Source: Candidatus Manganitrophaceae bacterium (GTDB taxonomy: Bacteria; Nitrospirota; Nitrospiria; SBBL01; Manganitrophaceae). Taken from it: a DNA stretch of 5,004 bases. Below are positions 1-5,004 of the stretch, one piece after another. The notes beneath the pieces are model-generated. The model ran no database searches and was not told the DNA's origin. It was given only the letters and a program-made list of their open reading frames with translations. The DNA lies in NCBI GenBank assembly GCA_004297235.1, contig SCUR01000350.1:1-5004 (forward strand). Reading direction: 5' to 3'. The position numbers were made by a program, and so were the translations under genes. Within the stretch, counting starts at the first letter, position 1; every line of letters begins with the position of its first letter.

Positions 1-1422
1 ACCTCGGCGCGATCCCGCAACTTCAAGCGAGTCCGCCATGCGTCGGGGCACATCAGCCACCCGATGATGATCCTGGCGATCACCGGCCAGCCGTTCTCCC
101 AAAACGACGCCGAGTTAGTACCCGTCTCAATGCCGGCCTACCTGTTCGATGGGAAAGGAATGGCCGAGAAGAGACAGATCAGGGCGGAGTGTTTTATCTC
201 GATCAATGTCTTCCTCTCCGCAAGAGAGGCCAACGGAAAACAGACCGCTTTTTCAGAGTGTGCGATCATCCAGGTCCACCATGAGCAGCTGGCCTCCTTC
301 GTCGATTTGTATTTGGATTCCTCACGATGGAAGAGCCTCGATCGCCAGCTGCTGGATCCTTCCATGCGGATGATGCAATCCGCAAATCTGCTTCGGATGT
401 TCGGCCGAATCAAAGACGGCTTACGGGCCTATTTGGAGGAGAAGCGGATCTCCGCGAAGCGGCGATATGATCATGAGGAGGCGAGCCGGTACGAAAGGTG
501 GATTGAAGAGGTCAACAATAAACGGTTTCATCAGATCGGAACGTTCGAGGATCTGAACCGATGGATGGTTGAACTTTCGGAGCGATGGAATATTCCGGTC
601 CGAAAGGAGATCGAACGGGCCCTTCGCAACAACCCGCTTCGGGAGATTTTTGCCAAGAAAAGGAGAAATAGGGCCGGAGCCTCCGACGTTGCTTCGGAAG
701 TGAAGAAGGTTTTTGAGGCGATTCTCTCTGTTCCCGATCGCTTTTTCTCCAGGTTTTATATCCTCTGCGCCATCTACCCCGCTCTGGCCCTCCGTGAGAT
801 CGCAGAGCTGCATGGCCCTTTCAACGGGGTCTCTTTCGATAGCGTTCATCCGGTTCTGAAGCAGGCGCCGTACCCCCTCTCGCTCTATCTGCTCATAGAG
901 AAAGAGATCTCGGAAATCTTGGAGTCCTTTCCCGAGGAGGAGCGGAAGGAGGTTCTGGGAAAGGTGCGCGAACGGCGGCTTCTTCTGGTCTCTCATGTTT
1001 CGCAGTTCAACGCGATCAGCAAGGCCGCAAGAGACGAGTTGAACTCCGCCTTCGGGGAATCCTGGCGGCAAGATGTGATTTGCGGGGCCTTGCCGGAAAA
1101 ACAGCGCATCCTTCCGCTGCTTGAGACAGGAAACGGTCTGGTCTTGGCGGTTGGGCAGCTCTTATTGGCATTGGTGGAGCAGGACGCGGTGAAAATCAGG
1201 GAGAGGAACCAAGCCTTATCGGCGTTCGATCTGATAGAGATGCAAGAGCAGTATCAGAGGTATTTGAGGGGTTTTAATTCGGGCGGTCTGACGCAAAAGC
1301 GGATTGGGAACCTGATTCGGAAGACGGAGGAGTTGATCGGCCTCATGCAAAAGTCGCAGGAGATACTGACCGGCGCCCGGACGGGGCGGAAGAGAAAAAT
1401 ACGCCCACAACCCGTCGGATGA
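1..1422 (+). CDS. Uncharacterised protein, 5'-truncated by window edge
   Basis: I do not recognise this protein. The frame is open from base 1 to the TGA at 1420-1422, giving 473 codons in view. The first in-frame ATG (64) has no Shine-Dalgarno site before it, and the 21 codons ahead of it read as ordinary protein, so the true start probably lies upstream. Counting from the ATG at 64, residues 35-85 look like alternating strands (an AECFISINVFL stretch, then AIIQVHH). From about residue 100 onward the protein is mostly charged, helix-forming sequence rich in Glu, Arg and Lys. A less charged stretch at about 225-245 (FYILCAIYPALAL) and another at 358-370 are more likely buried helices than membrane spans. 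The C-terminus is a basic tail (GRKRKIR), which could contact nucleic acid. No catalytic motif is evident. It ends 34 bases before the GHKL ATPase gene, so co-transcription and a shared role are likely but inferred. Confidence 0.85.
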   Translation, partial: TSARSRNFKRVRHASGHISHPMMILAITGQPFSQNDAELVPVSMPAYLFDGKGMAEKRQIRAECFISINVFLSAREANGKQTAFSECAIIQVHHEQLASFVDLYLDSSRWKSLDRQLLDPSMRMMQSANLLRMFGRIKDGLRAYLEEKRISAKRRYDHEEASRYERWIEEVNNKRFHQIGTFEDLNRWMVELSERWNIPVRKEIERALRNNPLREIFAKKRRNRAGASDVASEVKKVFEAILSVPDRFFSRFYILCAIYPALALREIAELHGPFNGVSFDSVHPVLKQAPYPLSLYLLIEKEISEILESFPEEERKEVLGKVRERRLLLVSHVSQFNAISKAARDELNSAFGESWRQDVICGALPEKQRILPLLETGNGLVLAVGQLLLALVEQDAVKIRERNQALSAFDLIEMQEQYQRYLRGFNSGGLTQKRIGNLIRKTEELIGLMQKSQEILTGARTGRKRKIRPQPVG

Positions 1423-1444
1423 TCGGAAACGATGAAGAATATTT

Positions 1445-1450
1445 AGGAGA
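1445..1450 (+). promoter_or_regulatory. Ribosome binding site of the GHKL ATPase gene
   Basis: AGGAGA lies six bases before the ATG at 1457, which is good spacing and fixes that start. The 34-base gap after the preceding stop contains no terminator-like hairpin, consistent with co-transcription of the two genes. Confidence 0.75.
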
Positions 1451-1456
1451 CAGTGG

Positions 1457-3118
1457 ATGCAAATCGAAGAAAATAGATCGATCAAGATCGATGTGAATCT
1501 GAACATCATGATGAAAAATTTCGGCGAGGTCTTCTCCGGGGAGAGAATCTGGGTTCGGGAACTTCTGCAAAACGCCCGGCGCGCCGGAGCCACACGGATC
1601 AACATCTACACAGACCGAAGTGATCCGAATTATTTTCGAATCGATGACAACGGATCCGGCGTCTCGGATTTCCAATCGCTTCTCACCCTGGGCGGCTCCG
1701 GATGGGAGCCGGAGGTGATCGAGCGAGAGAACCCGTTCGGAATGGGGTTCTATGCGGCCCTGTACGCGGCTGTGACCGTCGAGATCAGATCGCGGGGGCA
1801 GCGGGTAGTACTGCACAGCGGCCGGATTCTCGCAGGCGAACCGGTCGTCCTTCAGCCGTGCGAAATCCGATCCGGAACATCGATCATCCTGCATCTGAAA
1901 AAATCGACTGTAGACGCCGGGAAGGAAAATCAGATCGAGAAACTCAAAGAGGTCCTTGAGACGATCGTCCGCGGATTTCCGGTCCCCGTGTATCTGAATA
2001 CCGAATCTCTGTGCCGGCCGTACGCGTTGGATGTCTGGAGGGGGCTTCGGTTCGATCTCCCGGACGGAGTGGCTCTTGTGGAGTTGAACCCGAAGGACAC
2101 CTTTTCCACGAAGGGAGTCACTTTCCTGCAGGGGCTTGTCATTTCGAGTGCGGACAATGGCTTACGGACCTGGCCGAACTTCAGCCGGCGCGGCATGCAG
2201 GTGTATATGCATCTTCACGGCGATCAATGGCGCGTCCGGGTCCCGGACCGGAACATGTTGTACGATTCCACCAAGACCCGGGAGAGAATCGGATCGCTTG
2301 AAAACGGGGTCGTAAAAGCCGCTGCGAATCATATCGAAGCGGCGGGACAAGCGGAGAGGTTTTTCGAATGCCTTCTGGAATGGGAATGTTATGAAGCTGT
2401 CCGGAATCTTCCGATTCCGGCTTCCCGCTGGGGCCAACTGATCACTCAGATGCATCTGCTCCATTACGAGGGGGAGGATCAGGAGAATTCGTTTGGCTCC
2501 CCTGTGAAAATTCAGGCCTCCAACACGGAGTTGCGTTTCCTGAAAGACAGAGCGAGTCTCTACCCGGCGGATGACACCCTCGATCATCTCTTCGCCATGT
2601 ACGCTTTTGGCCTGCCGATTCTGGATGCCTGGGACGATCCGGAGCATTGGTTCTCACGGGCGAGCGCCGGCGAAGAGATCGAGGCGTTTTACAAACGCGG
2701 CGTGTCCGCCTCGGTCGAAAAGAGTGACATCGTGGCGGAAGGAGCCTGGTGGGGGAAGAGGGTGGTTCTCTGCAAGCGGTTTTCCCTGACCCTGGAAGGA
2801 TACGGGATAAAAGAGATCACGGAAGACGCCTTCCTCAACGGCGCCTTCTGGATCATCGATCGGCCTCTGCACTGGGATTATCCGATCGACCAGGCCTTTT
2901 ACTTTCAGACGGAGGGAGAGGACTTCGACGAATCCGGCTTCGATGCGGCGATGGAGAACTTCCGGGCGAATCTCGCGATCATCAAGGGAGATCCGGGCGC
3001 TTTGATTCAGAGCGCCCTTCAAGAGTATGCGCAAGCGCTCGACGGCAGCCGGTTTGTGGTGGAAGTCAAAGGGGGAGAGATTCAAGTCAAAGAACTCCCG
3101 GTAGCCACGAATACATAA
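1457..3118 (+). CDS. GHKL/Hsp90-like ATPase-domain protein
   Basis: The N-terminal 150 residues show the Bergerat ATP-binding fold shared by Hsp90, MutL, MORC and histidine kinases. The N box is RELLQNA (E35 probable catalytic base, N39 probable Mg2+ ligand). Motif I is DDNGSG (D64, G66, G68), motif II is NPFGMGFYAA (G95, G97), and the following GT is at 140-141. The N box and the FGMGFYAA segment resemble HtpG/Hsp90 most closely. The protein is 553 residues, shorter than HtpG (roughly 620-630), and the rest does not read as Hsp90 middle and C-terminal domains. A VPDR segment at 262-265, followed by a Ser/Thr/Lys-rich loop, may belong to an S5-like transducer domain, but this is a guess. Residues from about 300 to the end are unrecognised: acidic and aromatic-rich, with no nuclease motif seen. 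It is likely cytoplasmic, with no signal peptide or membrane segment. ATP binding and hydrolysis is a firm inference; the substrate is unknown. GHKL proteins of MORC or Hsp90-like type occur in bacterial defence and mobile-element clusters, which is a possible but unproven context. Confidence 0.92.
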   Translation: MQIEENRSIKIDVNLNIMMKNFGEVFSGERIWVRELLQNARRAGATRINIYTDRSDPNYFRIDDNGSGVSDFQSLLTLGGSGWEPEVIERENPFGMGFYAALYAAVTVEIRSRGQRVVLHSGRILAGEPVVLQPCEIRSGTSIILHLKKSTVDAGKENQIEKLKEVLETIVRGFPVPVYLNTESLCRPYALDVWRGLRFDLPDGVALVELNPKDTFSTKGVTFLQGLVISSADNGLRTWPNFSRRGMQVYMHLHGDQWRVRVPDRNMLYDSTKTRERIGSLENGVVKAAANHIEAAGQAERFFECLLEWECYEAVRNLPIPASRWGQLITQMHLLHYEGEDQENSFGSPVKIQASNTELRFLKDRASLYPADDTLDHLFAMYAFGLPILDAWDDPEHWFSRASAGEEIEAFYKRGVSASVEKSDIVAEGAWWGKRVVLCKRFSLTLEGYGIKEITEDAFLNGAFWIIDRPLHWDYPIDQAFYFQTEGEDFDESGFDAAMENFRANLAIIKGDPGALIQSALQEYAQALDGSRFVVEVKGGEIQVKELPVATNT

Positions 3119-3133
3119 GAAACCAGGAAGGTC

Positions 3134-3179
3134 AAAGAGGGGCTCTCTTCGTCAACAGGAGGAGGGCCCCTCTTTTTTT
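3134..3179 (+). terminator. Strong intrinsic terminator or attenuator hairpin
   Basis: Bases 3134-3150 pair with 3159-3175 across 17 positions: AAAGAGGGGC against GCCCCTCTTT without mismatch, then seven more pairs including two G-T wobbles. The loop is eight bases (3151-3158). A run of seven T (3173-3179) follows the GC-rich part of the stem. The hairpin starts 16 bases after the stop of the ATPase gene, as expected for its terminator. Unusually, the Shine-Dalgarno site of the next gene begins at the base after the T tract, so the hairpin could equally be an attenuator controlling that gene. Confidence 0.88.
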
Positions 3180-3186
3180 AAGGAGA
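3180..3186 (+). promoter_or_regulatory. Ribosome binding site of the Cys-cluster gene
   Basis: AAGGAGA is followed by four bases and then the ATG at 3191. It directly abuts the terminator T tract, so there is no room for a promoter between hairpin and start codon. Transcripts reaching this gene must begin in or upstream of the hairpin. Confidence 0.75.
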
Positions 3187-3190
3187 CGTC

Positions 3191-4360
3191 ATGGAAGTGA
3201 AATTCCGATACGAATTGACGAGCCTGATGGGATGCAATCTATATGAGGCTCTGAGGGAAGAGGATTTCGACAGGATCATCGAAGGTGAGACCGAATACTA
3301 TCGCGAGCAGTCGGAGGTCGGATGTGAGATCCGGAAACCCTTTGTAGAATGGCTCGAAGGACATCTTCCTGCGCGGGATTGGCGGGAAATCAAAGAGGGA
3401 ATCGGATGCGACGATCTCTCAAAATGGTTGTTGGAGAATCCGGTCCCCGAACGGGAGGAAGATTTAAGGAGAACATATTCGGAAAAGGAGATCGAATTTC
3501 TAACAACGACACAGACGAAGACCAAAAGCGGCATCCATCTGCCCCTGTTGTGGGATCATATCGATCCCGACGATGATGCCGACGTGGCGCTCGGTTTCGG
3601 CCTTATCACCTATCCTCCGGTAGATGAGAGCGGCCGGTATATTCAGAGCGGAAACAGCCGGCATCTTCCGGCCGATATCGCAAACCGGATCAAAGCGTGG
3701 ATGGAGGAGGCCAACGAACTGGCAAGAAAGACCGGCCGCGGCGTCGGATCTCCTGATCCGAAGGATGACCTGGACCGGGCAATCGACGAGAAAGTAGCCT
3801 CCCTTTATCGGGAGGCCTCGTGTTTATCGGAGAAGACCGTGCTGTCCCTCATTCGGATAGAGGGATTTTATTGCGGGATTCACGGAGGAACTGTGAAATA
3901 TGAACGACCCATCCTGAGATCGGAGGTGTTGGCCTGCCCTTCCTGCAATCATCCGGTCTGCCCGTTCTGTGCCAACTGTTACGAGAAGGATCCGGCGACG
4001 ATCGAGGAGGCGAGGGCGTATCTGGCCTCCTGTGATGAGGTCTCAGGAATGGCCTATTGCGGTCATTGCGGGGATTGGGGTGTGGAATGGATGCTTCGGT
4101 TCCTGCGATTAAAGTGCTGTCCCATCCCGCCGGAATACGAGAATCACCAGCCGGCGGCGAGATCCGTGCGGTTCGTCGCCACCAACACCGTTGCCGCCTT
4201 GCCGGACTGTCATCTCATCCTGGAATCGGTGTCCCGGAGCTTCGCAAAAGGGATCTCGGGAATCATTCACTATCCGCATTCCACGGGAGAGATCTGGGGC
4301 ATTCCGGAGAGACACCCTGAAGGATGGATTGTGACCCTCTGCTATCCGGAGGAGCGATGA
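3191..4360 (+). CDS. Uncharacterised protein with a Cys/His-rich, probably zinc-binding, cluster
   Basis: I do not recognise the family of this 389-residue protein. The N-terminal half (about 1-210) is acidic and contains a DPDDDAD patch at 125-131. A probable helix runs from 160 to 182. Residues 228-310 hold a dense set of potential metal ligands: C228 and H231, C249-x2-C252, H254, C257-x2-C260-x2-C263, C281, C290-x-H292-C293, and C309-C310. Paired CxxC knuckles of this kind are typical of zinc ribbons and treble-clef folds, so structural zinc binding is likely. The short pair spacing would also allow an iron-sulfur cluster. The last 80 residues are mixed strand and loop with no motif I can name. 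No signal peptide or membrane segment is seen. The start is fixed by the Shine-Dalgarno site at 3180-3186. Its stop overlaps the start of the next gene as ATGA, so the two are translationally coupled and probably work together. Confidence 0.9.
   Translation: MEVKFRYELTSLMGCNLYEALREEDFDRIIEGETEYYREQSEVGCEIRKPFVEWLEGHLPARDWREIKEGIGCDDLSKWLLENPVPEREEDLRRTYSEKEIEFLTTTQTKTKSGIHLPLLWDHIDPDDDADVALGFGLITYPPVDESGRYIQSGNSRHLPADIANRIKAWMEEANELARKTGRGVGSPDPKDDLDRAIDEKVASLYREASCLSEKTVLSLIRIEGFYCGIHGGTVKYERPILRSEVLACPSCNHPVCPFCANCYEKDPATIEEARAYLASCDEVSGMAYCGHCGDWGVEWMLRFLRLKCCPIPPEYENHQPAARSVRFVATNTVAALPDCHLILESVSRSFAKGISGIIHYPHSTGEIWGIPERHPEGWIVTLCYPEER
4348..4354 (+). promoter_or_regulatory. Ribosome binding site deciding the start of the 115-residue gene
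   Basis: GGAGGAG lies just ahead of the ATG at 4357. An alternative in-frame ATG at 4324 would add eleven residues, but its nearest purine-rich site (GGAGA, 4306-4310) is 13 bases away, and it would overlap the preceding gene by 37 bases. The 4357 start, with its four-base ATGA overlap, is preferred. Confidence 0.7.
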
Positions 4361-4704
4361 CCACGAAATGGACCTATCCGTTCGTAAAAGAGTATCTCAG
4401 ATTTGTCCGAAAGGCGTTTGAGGTTACCCGCGCCGGCGGCCGAATCAAAATACGCTGGAGTGACAGCCCGATGGAGCTGCGGGCCTGGCGGAAAGAGTTT
4501 ATCGACGCCCTCGACCGTCGCATCACCAAATATGGAGGTCTCGATGGGAGGGGCCGGAAATTGGATCCCGACTGGCAATTATGGATGTATAGGGACCGCC
4601 ATCGTTTGGAGGACATTCGAAAGCGAATCCGTGTTTATCAGTTCGAAACCCCGGAGATGCAACGTCGGTACGGGCATCTGCTCGCGCGCCGGGATGACTT
4701 CTGA
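4357..4704 (+). CDS. Small basic uncharacterised protein
   Basis: This 115-residue protein belongs to no family I recognise. It is strongly basic, rich in Arg and Lys throughout, with aromatic residues spread along it (several Trp and Tyr). Secondary structure looks helical at about 7-24, with a short strand near 29-34 (RIKIRW) and helices at 38-58 and 72-95. The basic, compact character would suit a nucleic-acid-binding or adaptor protein, but no helix-turn-helix or other named motif is clear, so this is only inference. There is no signal peptide, membrane segment or cysteine pair. Its ATG overlaps the stop of the Cys-cluster gene, so translation is probably coupled. The ParB-family gene follows after 53 bases without a convincing terminator. 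An eleven-residue longer form from the ATG at 4324 is possible but less likely. Confidence 0.8.
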   Translation: MTTKWTYPFVKEYLRFVRKAFEVTRAGGRIKIRWSDSPMELRAWRKEFIDALDRRITKYGGLDGRGRKLDPDWQLWMYRDRHRLEDIRKRIRVYQFETPEMQRRYGHLLARRDDF

Positions 4705-4745
4705 ACGCCAGGCCTTTTTCATTGGCATTGGGATCGAAATTCATC

Positions 4746-4750
4746 AGGAG
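4746..4750 (+). promoter_or_regulatory. Ribosome binding site of the ParB-family gene
   Basis: AGGAG is placed seven bases before the ATG at 4758, which is near-ideal spacing and supports that start. The rest of the 4705-4757 gap shows no convincing promoter or terminator. Confidence 0.75.
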
Positions 4751-4757
4751 AAAACAG

Positions 4758-5004
4758 ATGGAAACAGATCAGAAAGTGGAAATGATCGCCACAAAAGACA
4801 TTTTCGTAATCAAGAACAGCAGGCAGTATATCGATCCGGCCGCGTTGGGGGAATTGGCCGAGAACATCAGGATGAACGGCCTCATTCAACCGATCACGGT
4901 CGTCCCGAACGGGGAAGGGAAATACGATCTCGTCATGGGGGAGCGGCGGCTTCGCGCCCATGAGAAGCTGGGGATGGAGAAGATCGCCGCGATCGTTCGG
5001 GAGG
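4758..5004 (+). CDS. ParB/Spo0J-family protein, N-terminal part (runs off the window)
   Basis: The frame is open from the ATG to the window end, giving 82 codons. It matches the N-terminal ParB domain well. IKNSRQYIDP at 18-27 corresponds to the NPxQPRxxFD-type opening, and LGELAENIRMNGLIQPITV (30-48) is the characteristic helix followed by the GxxQPIxV strand. The GERRLRA box at 61-67 is the conserved arginine motif of this family, used for CTP binding in canonical ParB proteins. The segment after it (HEKLGMEKIAAIV) also fits. ParB proteins bind parS-like centromere sites and segregate plasmids or chromosomes with a ParA ATPase. Other members of the fold act as nucleases or transcription regulators on mobile elements. 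The helix-turn-helix and C-terminal domain would lie outside the window, so partition function cannot be confirmed. No ParA gene lies immediately upstream, which is unlike the usual parA-parB order. Confidence 0.9.
   Translation, partial: METDQKVEMIATKDIFVIKNSRQYIDPAALGELAENIRMNGLIQPITVVPNGEGKYDLVMGERRLRAHEKLGMEKIAAIVRE

Noticed and set aside
421..1071. Long reverse-strand open frame (216 codons) opposite the first gene
   Set aside because: It lies entirely opposite a better-supported + strand gene, has no good ribosome site, and its translation shows no domain. It is the usual shadow frame of a G+C-rich gene.
1475..1496. Clustered GATCGAT repeats near the start of the ATPase gene as a possible iteron or operator
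   Set aside because: The repeats are only two short units within codons for Arg-Ser-Ile-Lys-Ile-Asp, and GATC is common across the whole window.
1343..1894. Reverse-strand open frame (183 codons) across the gap between the first two genes
   Set aside because: It overlaps the GHKL motifs of the ATPase gene, which are certain on the + strand, and it would span the gene junction and ribosome site.
1457..3118. Annotation of the ATPase as HtpG (Hsp90)
   Set aside because: The N-terminal ATPase motifs are Hsp90-like, but the protein is shorter than HtpG and the sequence after about residue 150 does not resemble the HtpG middle and dimerisation domains.
3797..3816. Hairpin GCCTCCC / GGGAGGC with a six-base loop as a possible terminator
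   Set aside because: It lies inside the Cys-cluster coding region, and no T tract follows. The perfect 7-bp stem is most simply chance from coding sequence.
4705..4757. Possible promoter with TTGGCA at 4722-4727 before the ParB-family gene
   Set aside because: No reasonable -10 element lies 16-18 bases downstream, where the ribosome site already sits. A single -35-like hexamer is not enough.
4403..4963. + strand open frame of 186 codons in another frame
   Set aside because: It overlaps both the 115-residue gene and the clear ParB N-terminus out of frame. The ParB motifs fix the correct frame, and this frame's translation is low-complexity Arg/Gly/Ser-rich.

Overview
The window is a compact bacterial stretch of five genes, all read on the + strand, with very little intergenic DNA. 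Base composition is moderate to moderately high in G+C. Genes start at ATG with good Shine-Dalgarno sites, one gene junction overlaps as ATGA, and there is one strong intrinsic terminator. This is typical bacterial organisation, but I cannot name the host from sequence alone. No rRNA, tRNA, CRISPR array, transposase or integrase is visible.

Layout: (1) bases 1-1422, the 3' part of a large gene of unknown function that was already open at the window edge. (2) 1457-3118, a 553-residue protein with a clear GHKL/Hsp90-type ATPase domain at its N-terminus and an unrecognised remainder. (3) 3134-3179, a long hairpin with a T tract, which I read as an intrinsic terminator or attenuator. (4) 3191-4360, a 389-residue unknown protein with a cysteine/histidine cluster that looks like a zinc-binding domain. 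(5) 4357-4704, a 115-residue basic unknown protein overlapping the previous gene by ATGA. (6) 4758 to the window end, the N-terminus of a ParB/Spo0J-family protein that includes its GERR box.

A ParB-type protein next to a run of unrecognised genes and a non-housekeeping GHKL ATPase is the sort of content found on plasmids, integrative elements or other accessory islands. That reading is inference, because no replication, transfer or integration gene is in view. Only two of the five genes can be placed in a family (the GHKL ATPase and the ParB). The 1-1422 gene and the ATPase gene are probably one transcription unit ending at the terminator. The zinc-cluster gene, the 115-residue gene and probably parB form a second unit, fed either by read-through of the hairpin or by a promoter I cannot identify. 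No complete, recognisable new system can be demonstrated here. The best candidates for something undescribed are the GHKL protein with its partner at 1-1422, and the Cys-cluster protein with its coupled small partner.
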